From: JAPOXR01 sp965221815
GTDB lineage: Bacteria; Pseudomonadota; Alphaproteobacteria; Rhodobacterales; Rhodobacteraceae
NCBI GenBank assembly: GCA_965221815.1
Contig: OZ244915.1
Location: 1,674,001 to 1,738,000 of the forward strand
Reading direction: 5' to 3'
Length of the DNA stretch: 64,000 nucleotides
The translations under genes and the position numbers were made by a program. Positions 34,764 to 43,595 of this stretch are shown here, in pieces. The notes under the pieces were generated by a model. The model was not told the DNA's origin. It worked only from the letters and a program-made list of their open reading frames with translations, and did no database searches. How positions within the stretch are numbered: position 1 is the stretch's first letter; each line of letters opens with the position of its first letter.

Positions 34764-35399
34764 TTAGCTGTCAAGGTCCGGACATCCACCTTCTTGTCTG
34801 CGCTGTTGGCTCCCCGTGGTCTGACCCGCGAGGATGCGGGTACCACCCCGCGTGCCGTTGCACATGCAGTCTCTGATGTCCTGCCGGGTGCGGGCCACCC
34901 GGAAACAGCCGGTTCCACCCACTGGGACTATATGTCCTCGCTCACCCAGCCTGTTCGCCGGACCGCGAGGTAGTGTTCCGTCAGATTGGAAACCCGCCTC
35001 TTCATTCGAGAATTCGCCACGGGTCTTGACACAAGCCCTTGCCAACGTGATCTCTTGGGGATCGCCCAAATGAAGAACAGCGACATAGCGCGTGTTCTTT
35101 TTGAGACCAGAAAACATGTTATTGCCACCCATTATTGAAGAGGATACATCTTCAAGTCTTCCAAGATCCACCCGTTTGTCTAATGCTTGACCGGCTCCTG
35201 AATTTTCGAATATCTCGATATAAAGGTTTGACGGTCTCTTACTCGGTTGAATATCTCCCCCAGTATTCCCCAAATAATTAACAACGAACTGATCTTGTCT
35301 GATAGAAACTATACTTGGTATTTGGTGACTGTTAACTTCTTCCAAGGCACCCTGCGTGCAAGCCTGCGGGCCGGTTGTCGCCGGAATGACCAACTGCAC
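34764..35399 (-). CDS. Signal-less secreted-protein cassette (silent copy)
   Basis: About 211 codons. It opens QLVIPATTGPQACTQ, the same residues that follow the signal peptide in the 42-kb cassette, but has no signal peptide or ribosome binding site upstream, only a chance GTG. The middle 100 residues are unrelated in sequence. From LKKNTRYV on, and especially over 60 identical residues (KTRGEFSNEEAG ... DCMCNGTR), it matches that cassette. The last block has the family pattern GC[FY]-x7-R-x2-I-x2-C-x-C. The 3' flank of about 25 bp is also shared. It is best read as a silent donor cassette. Confidence 0.65.
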   Translation of the reverse strand: MQLVIPATTGPQACTQGALEEVNSHQIPSIVSIRQDQFVVNYLGNTGGDIQPSKRPSNLYIEIFENSGAGQALDKRVDLGRLEDVSSSIMGGNNMFSGLKKNTRYVAVLHLGDPQEITLARACVKTRGEFSNEEAGFQSDGTLPRGPANRLGERGHIVPVGGTGCFRVARTRQDIRDCMCNGTRGGTRILAGQTTGSQQRRQEGGCPDLDS

Positions 35400-35754
35400 C
35401 CAAGCCAGCCGGTTTGGCTACACCGCCACCTTTGCGCCCGCCGCCAACTGCGGCCCGCCCCAGTGGCCGACCGCCGCGATGCGGGACGCCTACAACAACG
35501 GCGATAAACGCTTTCCACCCTATGCCGAATGGTGCGAATTCACGGTTCAGAATTGACGGTCCCAGGCCGTCGGGATCCGGCCCGTCAATGAACAGGAGAT
35601 CATGGACCTGAGGGACCCTGGGGCCATGAAGACCATATGCGCTGTCAATGAGGACAATCGAACCGGACATGTCGAGAATTGCGACTCGGACGTTATTGAA
35701 CTCAGGGAATTGTTCATCCCTTCTTGGGGGTCGATTCCCTATCATGCAACTTGA
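35356..35754 (+). pseudogene. Head-to-head secreted-protein-like fragment with internal stop
   Basis: The plus-strand frame reads NCTQASRFGYTATFAPAANC and ends YAEWCEFTVQN, TGA (35554), then continues in frame to LRELFIPSWGSIPYHAT. Composition and five spaced Cys (NC, NC, WC, IC, NC) resemble the secreted family. There is no signal peptide: its 5' end abuts the 5' end of the inverted silent cassette at about 35390. Read as a broken second cassette. Confidence 0.4.
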
Positions 35755-35879
35755 TCATGTCGGCGGTCTTCCCAGCAAGCGTGATCTGGATGGCGACGAG
35801 GGGGTTGTATCCGTGCGTGGCCATCGAGCTCCGGTCGCTTGAGATCCGGCATCAGGCCGTGGCATGATGCCGTGTCCGG

Positions 35880-36176
35880 AAGCATCCGGACACTTTCATC
35901 TTGACCGTTGCCATCCGGATTGTCCGTTCTCCGGCATTGTTGGTGAAGCTGACGTCCGGGTCGCTCATGAAGCGCCACACAGCTGGTGCCGGCGTCGCAG
36001 GCCGCGACGGCGACCATCTCCACGACGACGGTCCTCCGGAGGTTGTCGCCCGTCTGCAGGTTCGGCCTCATCCGTCTGCGACGGCGGGAGGCCGGAACTT
36101 CGGCTCGTCTTGCGGGTCGCCCGTTCCAGCAGGGCGGTGATCAGGACACTCAGCGGGTGTAGCCCAATTTTGTTGG
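35880..36176 (-). pseudogene. IS66-type transposase N-terminal remnant
   Basis: Minus-strand frames give LITALLERATRKTSRSSGLPPSQ followed further on by RRTVVVEMVAVAACDAGTSC, which match the KTSRNSS.PPS region and the Cys-containing segment at the start of IS66 TnpC/DUF6444 proteins. The frame is broken and the rest is absent. Confidence 0.45.
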
Positions 36177-36486
36177 TCAGGTGGTGAGAGCCTGATTCGC
36201 TTTCCAGTCGAGCAGGTCGGGCCGCCGGAGGTTCATGACGCAGCCCTTGAGCGCGCGCATGGCGTTGGTGCCCCTCTTTGACCAGCGGGTGCCGGGGCGC
36301 TTGAGCCGCAGCCCGAACGTGCGGCACCCAGCCTCCACGACCCCGCTTCCGACCTGGATGCCCCGCGGCCAGCATTCGTCGTACCGCATCCGCTCCATGT
36401 TCCCGCGGAAGGACCGCACACACGCGGCGACCTCACCGTACCGGGCGCGGAACGGCTCAAGCTCCCGGACGACCTTCGCGACCCGG
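36177..36486 (-). pseudogene. ISKra4-type transposase C-terminal remnant
   Basis: ARYGEVAACVRSFRGNMERM, GIQVGSGVVEAGCRTFGLRL and KRPGTRWSKRGTNAMRALK match the end of ISKra4 family transposases (the GSGVVE-x-GC and W-x-x-x-G-x-x-A motifs). The upstream part is replaced by the leader repeat fragment at 36487. Confidence 0.7.
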
Positions 36487-36704
36487 CCACAGGGAGACAC
36501 GCATTCGACACTGTGCAGGACACCGCCACCCAGATCACCGCACGCAACCCCCGGATCGACACACATCCCGACCTGGACAACGGATGGAGACCCCATGACG
36601 CACGTGATGATCAGACGCCAAACGAAGATCGCGAATCACTACGAATCACTGCAAACCCATGAGAAGCCCGCGTCTCATAGGGTGTGAGCAGGGATAGGGT
36701 CTTG
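36487..36704 (+). repeat. Third copy of the right part of the cassette leader
   Basis: 218 bp collinear with 42091-42308 (about 95 percent by eye), ending in GGGTCTTG, that is, inside the -35 box of the cassette promoter. No promoter or cassette follows. With the left-edge copy at 32821 it brackets the 33-36 kb segment. Confidence 0.8.
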
Positions 36705-36875
36705 ACGCGTAGGCGACAAACAATTAACCACGCCCCTTGCAGATTTTCGTCTCTGCTCCAGATCATACATGTTATGCGCTTGACCAGCGCGCACCCATGA
36801 AATCGCCGCACAAAAAATCTGTTCGCTGACGAAAAGATGACAAAGACCGCGCACGGCTTAGGGATCCCATGCAAG

Positions 36876-38339
36876 ATGTTTGATAATCTTTCCGACCGGC
36901 TATCGCGTGTCTTTGGTGGACTTCAGCGACAGGGAACGCTGACTGAACAAGAGGTGGCATCGGCCATGCGCGAGGTGCGTATCGCGCTGCTTGAAGCTGA
37001 TGTCGCTCTTCCGGTGGTCAAGTCATTTATCCGTTCGGCGAGCAGACGAGCAACCGGCAGTGCCGTTCTGCGTTCAATTTCTCCCGGGGACCTGGTGATC
37101 AAAATTGTCCATGACGAGTTGATCGGATTGCTGAAAGGTGACGATGATTCTGATGCTGATCTCAGAATCAATAATCCACCGGCAACAATCCTTGTCGTGG
37201 GTTTGCAAGGTTCAGGAAAGACGACATCCACCGCCAAGATTGCGAAATTCCTCAGTGACCGGAATCAGAAGAAGGTCTTGATGGCATCGTTGGATACCCG
37301 TCGGCCTGCTGCGATGGAACAGCTGCAATTGCTGGGTGAACAGGCCGAAATTGACACGTTGCCGATTTTTGCGGGTCTGTCTGCAACCGAAATCACGGAG
37401 CGCGCCGTCCGCCGCTGTGAAATCGGTGGTTATGATATTCTTCTCCTCGACACCGCAGGCCGGATGCATATCGATCAGGAATTGATGCACGAGGTGGTGG
37501 AGATCCGCGACATTGCACAGCCACGGGAGACGTTGCTGGTTCTTGATGGATTGACCGGTCAGGATGCAGTCAATACGGCGGGTGAATTCGACTCCCAGAT
37601 TGGCGTCTCTGGAGTCGTTCTGACCAGAATGGAAGGTGACGGTCGCGGCGGTGCCGCCCTGAGCATGCGTGCGGTGACCGGACAACCGATTCGATTTGTC
37701 GGCACCGGGGAGAAAATCGAGAATATCGAAAGATTCGACCCGGAGCGCGTCGCGGGGCGTATCCTCGGCATGGGTGATATTGTCGCTTTGGTGGAAAAGG
37801 CGGCGGCGACAATTGAAAGGGAATCCGCTGAGCGCGCCACAAAACGTCTGCAGAAGGGAATCTTCAATCTGAATGACTTTCGCCGTCAGCTTGAATCGGT
37901 GGAAAAGATGGGTGGTATGCAGTCAGTGATGTCCAGTCTTCCCGGAATGGGCAAATTTGCGGCAAAGCTTGATCAGTCGGGAATGGACGAAAACATGCTG
38001 CGTCGCTCGATTGCCATTATCAATTCGATGACCAGGCAGGAAAGGGGCAATCCCTCTCTGTTGCAAGCCAGTCGGCGTCGTCGTATTGCCATGGGTGCAG
38101 GTGTGACAGTGTCGGATGTCAATCAGTTGATCAAAACCTACAAGCAACTTGCGCAGGCAATGAAATTATTTGCAAAAAAAGGTCGAGGAGGAATCACATC
38201 TCTGCTTGCGGGTGCCGGAATCATGCCAGGTCGCATTCCCGGAATGCCGTCACCCGACATGATGCCAACCGATGCGTTGAAGGACGGTAATTTCGCTGCA
38301 GAAATGCAAAAACTCAACTCCCTGATGGGAAAGCGCTAA
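36876..38339 (+). CDS. ffh: Signal recognition particle GTPase
   Basis: A 487-residue protein. The NG domain has VVGLQGSGKTTSTAKIA (G1), LDTRRPAAMEQL, LLLDTAGRMHID (G3) and LTRMEGDGRGGAAL (G4 region). The methionine-rich M domain (about residues 295-450) has the signal-sequence and 4.5S RNA binding helices (NSMTRQERGNPSLLQASRRRRIAMGAG). MFDNLSDRLSRVF fixes the start at 36876. It heads the ffh-to-rpmE block. Confidence 0.96.
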   Translation: MFDNLSDRLSRVFGGLQRQGTLTEQEVASAMREVRIALLEADVALPVVKSFIRSASRRATGSAVLRSISPGDLVIKIVHDELIGLLKGDDDSDADLRINNPPATILVVGLQGSGKTTSTAKIAKFLSDRNQKKVLMASLDTRRPAAMEQLQLLGEQAEIDTLPIFAGLSATEITERAVRRCEIGGYDILLLDTAGRMHIDQELMHEVVEIRDIAQPRETLLVLDGLTGQDAVNTAGEFDSQIGVSGVVLTRMEGDGRGGAALSMRAVTGQPIRFVGTGEKIENIERFDPERVAGRILGMGDIVALVEKAAATIERESAERATKRLQKGIFNLNDFRRQLESVEKMGGMQSVMSSLPGMGKFAAKLDQSGMDENMLRRSIAIINSMTRQERGNPSLLQASRRRRIAMGAGVTVSDVNQLIKTYKQLAQAMKLFAKKGRGGITSLLAGAGIMPGRIPGMPSPDMMPTDALKDGNFAAEMQKLNSLMGKR

Positions 38340-38349
38340 AGGCCGAACT

Positions 38350-38709
38350 GTGACCATGAAGTCTGCAGCGTGTCAACAGTCAGGAGACAGAGAAAACTCA
38401 CAGAAGATCTCCAGCCCAGATATCGGCAGGGACGCCGATTCCCTTCTCGCCATATATCGCAAACAGATTGATGAGGTGGATGCACGTCTGATCACTGTGC
38501 TGGGCCAACGATTTGAACTGACCCAGTCAGTCGGGCAACTGAAGTCTGAGGCTGATCTGCCGCCCTCCGATCCACAGCGCGAGGCCAGACAGGTCAGGCA
38601 GTTGCGGGTGCTTGGTGAAAAAGCGGGAGTCGATCCGGAGTTGATCGAGAGATTATTCAATCTCATCTTTCAGGAAGTGGTCACACATCACAAACGGCTG
38701 AAACGCTGA
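38350..38709 (+). CDS. Chorismate mutase, AroQ class
   Basis: About 119 residues. LLAIYRKQIDEVDARLITVLGQRFELTQSVGQLK is the first long helix of AroQ mutases, and REARQVRQLRVLGEKAGVDPELIERLFNLIFQEVVTHH completes the fold. It converts chorismate to prephenate for Phe/Tyr synthesis. Its place between ffh and rpsP is common in alphaproteobacteria. The start may be GTG 38350 or ATG 38356. Confidence 0.88.
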   Translation: MTMKSAACQQSGDRENSQKISSPDIGRDADSLLAIYRKQIDEVDARLITVLGQRFELTQSVGQLKSEADLPPSDPQREARQVRQLRVLGEKAGVDPELIERLFNLIFQEVVTHHKRLKR

Positions 38710-38777
38710 CAACCGACATTTGCTGTGGCTTTTGTCACCCCCGGAGAAATAGACAGAGTTCAAGGAAACAGACGAAA

Positions 38778-39080
38778 ATGGCAATGAAAATTCGACTTGC
38801 ACGCGGTGGCTCCAAGAAACGTCCGATGTACCGCATCGTGGCGGCAGATTCGCGGCGTGCACGCGACGGACGATTCATCGAGAAACTTGGAACCTATAAT
38901 CCGTTGCTTCCCAAGGACAACAAGCAACGCGTGCACATGGACATGGATCGCGTTCATCACTGGCTTCAACAGGGCGCAAAACCGACTGATCGGGTGGCGC
39001 GCATGCTCGAAGCCGCTGGCGTGCTTGAAGCACGCCAGCGAAATAATCCGAAGAAGGCCGTGCCACGCGCCAAGGAGTAG
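38778..39080 (+). CDS. rpsP: Ribosomal protein bS16
   Basis: 100 residues beginning MAMKIRLARGGSKKRPMYRI, with DGRFIEKLGTYNPL. Small-subunit assembly protein. GGAAA precedes the ATG. Confidence 0.97.
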   Translation: MAMKIRLARGGSKKRPMYRIVAADSRRARDGRFIEKLGTYNPLLPKDNKQRVHMDMDRVHHWLQQGAKPTDRVARMLEAAGVLEARQRNNPKKAVPRAKE

Positions 39081-39146
39081 CCGTTGCCACCGCTTGTTGC
39101 GGCTTGAGACCTCCCTGCCCGGCTTCTCACTCTGATCTGGCATCAC

Positions 39147-39674
39147 GTGACCCACCAAAACCGCAGACCCGATTTGGCATCTCTTGTCTGTGTCGGCGCC
39201 ATTTCCGGTGCCCATGGTGTGTCCGGACGTCTGCGAATCAAGAGTTTCTGCCAGACGGCCACGGATATCTTTCGCTATCAACCCTTCTATGATGCGGCGG
39301 GACAACGTGAGTATATTTTCAGTTTTGTCGGATCAAAGGGCACCCAGCTTATCGCTGAAATGCAAGATATTGCAACGCGCCAACAGGCGCAGGAACTCAA
39401 GGGAACACGCCTGTTTGCCGCGCGCAATCGTTTTCCCGCGACAGAGCCGGATGAATATTACCATTCCGACCTTATTGGGTTGACAGTGGTTGATGATGAT
39501 GGGCAGTTTCTGGGATATGTCCGCCATGTCGTCAATTTTGGAGCAAGTGACGTGCTGGAGGTTGTTGGCGATGGAAAAAGACAGATACAGATCCCGTTTA
39601 CCAGATCGGCGGTACCCATCGTCGATCTGAACACCCGGCGAGTTGTGGTCGACTGGAACGAAGACGCCGCGTGA
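39147..39674 (+). CDS. rimM: 16S rRNA processing protein RimM
   Basis: A 175-residue protein with a GTG start (39147). The N-terminal PRC-fold part VCVGAISGAHGVSGRLRIKSF and the PRC barrel DEYYHSDLIGLTV...GYVRHVVNFGASDVLEV are typical. It aids 30S head assembly next to S16 and S19 partners. It overlaps trmD by 4 bp (GTGA), so the two are coupled. Confidence 0.94.
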   Translation: MTHQNRRPDLASLVCVGAISGAHGVSGRLRIKSFCQTATDIFRYQPFYDAAGQREYIFSFVGSKGTQLIAEMQDIATRQQAQELKGTRLFAARNRFPATEPDEYYHSDLIGLTVVDDDGQFLGYVRHVVNFGASDVLEVVGDGKRQIQIPFTRSAVPIVDLNTRRVVVDWNEDAA

Positions 39675-40420
39675 CCCAGCCCACTTCCGTTGCGCCCTGG
39701 TGCGCCAAGGTCATCACCCTTTTTCCAGAACTGTTTCCTGGCCCCCTCGCTGCTTCACGCGTGGGAAAGGCGTTGCAGGCCGGTCTTTGGCAACTGGAAA
39801 CCATCAACCTGCGCAATTTTGGTCACGGAATCCATCGTCTGGTCGATGATCGCCCGCTTGGCGGAGGACCGGGCATGGTCTTCCGACCTGATGTGGTTGC
39901 ATCCGCTCTTGATTCAACCGTGTCCGATTGTCAGGACGATCGCAATCTGTGGCCGCTCATCTGTTTGACGCCGCGTGGACGCCCCTTGCATCAAAACGAT
40001 GTTTACCAATGGTCACAGGCACGTGGCGTGACTTTGTTATGCGGAAGATTTGAAGGCATCGACGAACGCGTGATACAGAAATATCGGTTTGATGAGGTCT
40101 CACTCGGTGATTTTGTCCTTTCAGGCGGAGAAATAGCTGCGTATGCCTTGATTGATTCCGTGGTACGCCTTATACCAGATGTTCTGGGGAACGCAGAATC
40201 ATTGAAAGAGGAATCCCACTCCAAAAGTCTGCTTGAATGGCCGCAATATACCCGACCTCGGGTATGGCAAGGATTGCCGGTCCCGGGTATCCTGTTATCG
40301 GGTCACCATGCCGAGATAGCCAAATGGCGGGAATTGGAAGCGCAGCGCGCCACGCAGCGACGCCGCCCCGACTTATGGCAGGCGTATCAGGCGGACTCAG
40401 AGGCATCGACAGATAAGTGA
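39671..40420 (+). CDS. trmD: tRNA (guanine-N1)-methyltransferase
   Basis: A 249-residue SPOUT enzyme making m1G37. VITLFPELFPG, LRNFGHGIHRLVDDRPLGGGPGM, LLCGRFEGIDERV (AdoMet trefoil knot) and LSGGEIAAYALID are all present. GTG start inside the rimM stop. Confidence 0.95.
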   Translation: MTQPTSVAPWCAKVITLFPELFPGPLAASRVGKALQAGLWQLETINLRNFGHGIHRLVDDRPLGGGPGMVFRPDVVASALDSTVSDCQDDRNLWPLICLTPRGRPLHQNDVYQWSQARGVTLLCGRFEGIDERVIQKYRFDEVSLGDFVLSGGEIAAYALIDSVVRLIPDVLGNAESLKEESHSKSLLEWPQYTRPRVWQGLPVPGILLSGHHAEIAKWRELEAQRATQRRRPDLWQAYQADSEASTDK

Positions 40421-40462
40421 TGAAGCAAGAATGTTTCAGAGAAATGTGAGCGAGAAATTGCA

Positions 40463-40858
40463 ATGAACATGATTGAACAGATTGAATCGGAACAGATTGC
40501 CGAATTGGGACACGACATTCCTGACTTCAAAGCCGGTGACACGATACGGGTTGGTTTCAAGGTCACCGAGGGCAACCGGACACGAATACAGAATTATGAG
40601 GGGGTCTGTATTGCACGCAAGGGCGGCAATGGAATTGCTGGTTCATTCACTGTGCGTAAAATTTCGTTCGGCGAAGGCGTGGAGCGGGTCTTCCCCCTCC
40701 ATTCTACCAACATCGAGTCGATCTCCATTATTCGGCGCGGTCATGTCCGAAGAGCCAAACTCTATTATCTCCGCAGTCGGCGGGGCAAGTCGGCCCGGAT
40801 CGCGGAAAAGACCAATTACCGTCCGCAGCAGGACAAGGATAAGGGCCACGACTCATGA
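40463..40858 (+). CDS. rplS: Ribosomal protein bL19
   Basis: 131 residues: DFKAGDTIRVGFKVTEGNRTRIQNYEGVCIARKG and VERVFPLHSTNIESI are diagnostic. Its stop overlaps the L31 start by 4 bp. Confidence 0.96.
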   Translation: MNMIEQIESEQIAELGHDIPDFKAGDTIRVGFKVTEGNRTRIQNYEGVCIARKGGNGIAGSFTVRKISFGEGVERVFPLHSTNIESISIIRRGHVRRAKLYYLRSRRGKSARIAEKTNYRPQQDKDKGHDS

Positions 40859-41076
40859 AAACGGATATCCATCCTGATTATCACGACATTTCCGTCAAGT
40901 TGACCAATGGTGACATTGTCGAGATGAAATCAACCTACGGAAAACCGGGCGACACATTGACGCTCGATATTGATCCCTCGGTGCATCCGGCATGGACCGG
41001 GGGCGGGACACATCTGGTTGATACAGGTGGACGAGTCTCACGATTCAAGAAAAAATATGACGGGTTCGGATTTTAG
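40855..41076 (+). CDS. rpmE: Ribosomal protein bL31
   Basis: 73 residues: MKTDIHPDYHDISVKLTNGD, HPAWTGGGTHLVDTGGRVSRFKKKY. The CxxC zinc motif of type A L31 is absent, so it is the zinc-free form. Last gene of the block. Confidence 0.95.
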   Translation: MKTDIHPDYHDISVKLTNGDIVEMKSTYGKPGDTLTLDIDPSVHPAWTGGGTHLVDTGGRVSRFKKKYDGFGF

Positions 41077-41166
41077 CACGATCCACGAATCTGCGCCGAG
41101 TCTTATGCACTGCCGCCAGCCATCAGTTCCATGATGCAGGTCAAGAGGATTTTCCGGGAGGATGCA

Positions 41167-41242
41167 TGGCGCGCTGAGAGGGATTCGAACCCCCGGCCCC
41201 TTGATTCGTAGTCAAGTGCTCTATCCACTGAGCTACCAGCGC
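41167..41242 (-). tRNA. tRNA-Arg (anticodon ACG)
   Basis: A 76-nt cloverleaf. The acceptor GCGCTGG pairs with TCAGCGC, anticodon arm CTTGA-CTACGAA-TCAAG has anticodon ACG (A34 would be edited to inosine by TadA), T arm GGGGGTTCGAATCCCTC, discriminator G and CCA encoded. The accessory region starts about 150 bp beyond its 5' end. Confidence 0.96.
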
Positions 41243-41390
41243 ACGCCTCTCTAGCGAATACGCTTTCGGCGTGCAACCCGCGGCTGTCTTCGCGGGAGTG
41301 TTTCCCATATGGCGGGTTTTGACCATGGTTGATTCCTGACCGGGTGCTTCCGGCGAATCAGGCAGTTGTGGCGAGAGGGGTGCGATTGTC

Positions 41391-41413
41391 GGGTAGTGTC
41401 TCAGTTCGAAATT
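41391..41413 (+). repeat. Boundary motif copy 2
   Basis: GGGTAGTGTCTCAGTTCGAA, directly before the left copy of the 967-bp leader. It is paired in inverted orientation with copy 3 at 43246, so the leader plus first cassette lie between two inverted ends (1.88 kb), as in a transposable unit. Confidence 0.65.
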
Positions 41414-41418
41414 ATGCT

Positions 41419-42385
41419 CTGTACCTGATCAAACACATGTGAGATTCTGAACGGCGGCGGTCCCGTTCCGGGACCGCCGAAAATGTCTGGCCGGATCCGG
41501 CGGGGTCCTCCATCGGTGTGTCAGTCTCCATGTGACAGAGACGGAGACCCCCCACTGCACGTTTGTGGCTGGCCGGGTCCTGTAATCAGAAACGCCAGGA
41601 GGGGTGATGTCTTTGATCATCTGGCGATGCCGCTGTCCGGATTCGCCAGGAGATCGTCTCTCGCTGGTGGCAGGCCATGCGTGATGGCCTGACACCAACA
41701 GACGCGGCCCGTGCAGTCCATGGGCCCCGTGCCACCCGGTCTCGCTGGGAACAATCCCCTGCGCGGCTGTCGCGCCGACCCCACCGGTGCCGCCAAGGAC
41801 CACCCCGCGCGGCGATCCGACCGCGGATCACAGGCCGGCGCCAAGACTGTCCCGCCGGGGGCCGCGGCCAGATCGCGGCCATCGGGCACCGGGACGGACA
41901 TCAGATCTCGACGGCCCCGGCCGGACTGTCAAACATGTCACCGCTCTTGACCGTCATTCACAATGGGGATCCGCCAGGGCCGCCACCAACGCCACCGCCA
42001 GCCGCGCCGCGGGCCCGGCCACAGGCATCACACGAGCCGTGCGGCCACCCAAGGGGGCGAAAATGAACGGGGCTGCCTGTAGGATGCCAACCACAGGGAG
42101 ACACGTATACGACACTGTGCAGGACACCGCCACCACGATCACCGAACGCAACCCCCGGATCGACACACATCTCGACCTGGACAACGAATGGAGACCCCAT
42201 GACGCACGTGATGATCAGACGCCAAACGAAGATCGCGAATCACTACGAATCACGGCCAACCGATGAGGAGCCCGCGTCTCATAGGGTGTGAGCAGGGATA
42301 GGGTCTTGTCTTGGAGCCTGACATTCGCTATGATGAGGCTCCATCAGCAATACAACTGGAGGATTCCATCATGCGATATACTTTA
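41419..42385 (+). repeat. 967-bp cassette leader repeat, left copy
   Basis: Apparently identical to the reverse complement of 47350-48316 (all long frames in both are the same). Most of it is GC-rich and holds no convincing gene. A helix-turn-helix-like stretch near 41660 (RQEIVSRWWQAMRDGLTPTD) may be transposase debris. The right 65 bp carry promoter, ribosome binding site, ATG and five codons. The repeat ends exactly where the poly-C tract begins. Confidence 0.9.
42306..42362 (+). promoter_or_regulatory. Promoter, hairpin and ribosome binding site of cassette A
   Basis: TTGTCT (42306-42311), 17 bp, TATGAT (42329-42334). A 7-bp inverted repeat GGAGCCT/AGGCTCC (42313-42319, 42336-42342) spans the core promoter and is a likely operator. 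GGAGG (42358-42362) lies 8 bp before ATG 42371. The same elements are in the inverted copy. Confidence 0.65.
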
Positions 42386-43094
42386 CCCCCCCCCCCCTAA
42401 ACGCCTGACGGCGATTGTTGCCGTTCTGGCCACGTTGCTGGCCGCACCGGCCACTGCCCAACTGGTCATTCCCGCCACCACCGGGCAAGATGCCTGCACA
42501 CAGGACGGCTTCTTGGAAGTGCGGTCGAGCGAGTTGACATTACCGCAAAGAAACATCTCAGCAGCCGCTGCGCAGCTTTCCCTGCCCGAGATCACATTGG
42601 CCAAGATCAACCAGTGGGACGGCGCGGCTTCATTCCGCACGATGGGTATCTCGGTGCGGGAAAACCGGTCCAGATCACCTCTAATGCAGGAAACGCGCTA
42701 TCAAGTTCGGAGCAGCACGCCTATAGCCGCCCAGATCGTCAACTTTAACAGTCTGAAAAAGAACACGCGCTATGTCATCAGCTTGTACATGTTCGGGCAA
42801 GCCGACAGCCCGTTGGTCCGCATCTGCTTCAAGACCCGTGGCGAATTCTCGAATGAAGAGGCGGGTTTCCAATCTGACGGAACACTACCCCGCGGTCCGG
42901 CGAACAGGCTGGGTGAGCGAGGACATATAGTCCCAGTGGGTGGAACCGGCTGTTTCCGGGTGGCCCGCACCCGGCAGGACATCAGAGACTGCATGTGCAA
43001 CGGCACGCGAAATGGCGTCCCTATCCTCGCCGGCCAGACCCAGCTGAGCCAACAGCGCAGACAAGAAGGTGGATGTCCGGACCTTGACAGCTAA
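42371..43094 (+). CDS. Cassette A: secreted Cys-rich protein, phase-variable (OFF by tract length)
   Basis: ATG CGA TAT ACT TTA is followed by 12 C (42386-42397) and TAA, so this ATG gives a nine-residue peptide. With 11 or 14 C the frame becomes MRYTLPPPPKRLTAIVAVLA with TLLAAPATA|QLVIPATTG, a good Sec signal joined to a mature protein of about 213 residues. The body ends with the family block GC-F-x7-R-x2-I-x2-CMC and CPDLDS. An upstream in-frame ATG at 42330 would be ON at 12 C, but it lies in the -10 box and lacks a proper ribosome binding site. Family unknown. Confidence 0.7.
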
Positions 43095-43200
43095 GACTTA
43101 TGTTGGATGAAGGCCGGGATCTGACAGCGTCGCCGTGAGGAACGTGACCAAAGCGGCATCAGTCGGAGTCGTTCAGCAAGCCGGCACCAGAAGAAGAAGC

Positions 43201-43230
43201 AGGAAAGACGACCCGAAAATCGTCTTTCCT
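43201..43230 (+). terminator. Hairpin after cassette A
   Basis: An 11-bp perfect stem AGGAAAGACGA/TCGTCTTTCCT with an 8-base loop, about 105 bp past the stop. No T-run follows, so a rho-independent terminator is only tentative. Confidence 0.4.
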
Positions 43231-43245
43231 GTGATCAAATCCTGC

Positions 43246-43268
43246 AATTTTCAAACTGAGACACGACC
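43246..43268 (-). repeat. Boundary motif copy 3 (inverted)
   Basis: The complement reads GGTCGTGTCTCAGTTTGAAA. It closes the unit that begins with copy 2 at 41391. It touches the 90-bp palindromic repeat at 43269. Confidence 0.65.
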
Positions 43269-43358
43269 ATCGATTGTAATACCCCATGTTACAATCGGAT
43301 TTGGAACGTCCAAACCTCTTTTCGGGAAACGAAAGAGACGTTTCGGTGGACCTCAAAA
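43269..43358 (+). repeat. 90-bp structured repeat, copy 1
   Basis: Nearly identical (two or three differences) to the reverse complement of 49874-49963. It contains two nested palindromes: CGATTGTAA/TTACAATCG around a 9-bp centre, and CTCTTTT/AAAAGAG. It could be an RNA fold or a protein-binding recombination site. Nothing coding. Confidence 0.75.
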
Positions 43359-43595
43359 CTTGTGCCCCGGCAGCTGGTTGAAAAGTTTGGTCAACCATGC
43401 GGGATCCCGATACTTTTCCAGTAATTCCCGCTCATTCCGGTTTCAGTTCGTTTGGGTCCGGCCCAACGAATCCGGACGGCGGATGCGTCGCAGGTTGATG
43501 GGATGACCATGTGAGGATGGACTGTGAAGATGACTTGGGGCAGGTGGCATCACAGGCGGGGTTCAGGGTTCGGGGCGGATGTCTTTGAGCATCGG

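Noticed and set aside
41167..41420. tRNA-Arg as the integration site of the accessory region
   Set aside because: The island begins on the 5' side of the tRNA, no duplicate of the tRNA 3' end was seen, and there is no integrase gene in the window.
41429..42266. Several 80-160 codon frames on both strands of the leader repeat (repeated at 47469-48306)
   Set aside because: They overlap one another, lack ribosome binding sites and motifs, and have arginine/proline-rich out-of-frame composition. At most a transposase helix-turn-helix scrap is present.
42288..42371. Longer starts (GTG 42288, ATG 42330) that would keep cassette A in frame at 12 C
   Set aside because: They lie upstream of or inside the best -10 box and lack a ribosome binding site, whereas ATG 42371 has GGAGG at 8 bp. 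Kept as a caveat because the ON/OFF call depends on it.
43269..43358. Integron attC site
   Set aside because: The palindromes lack the RYYYAAC/GTTRRRY core pair and no integrase is present.
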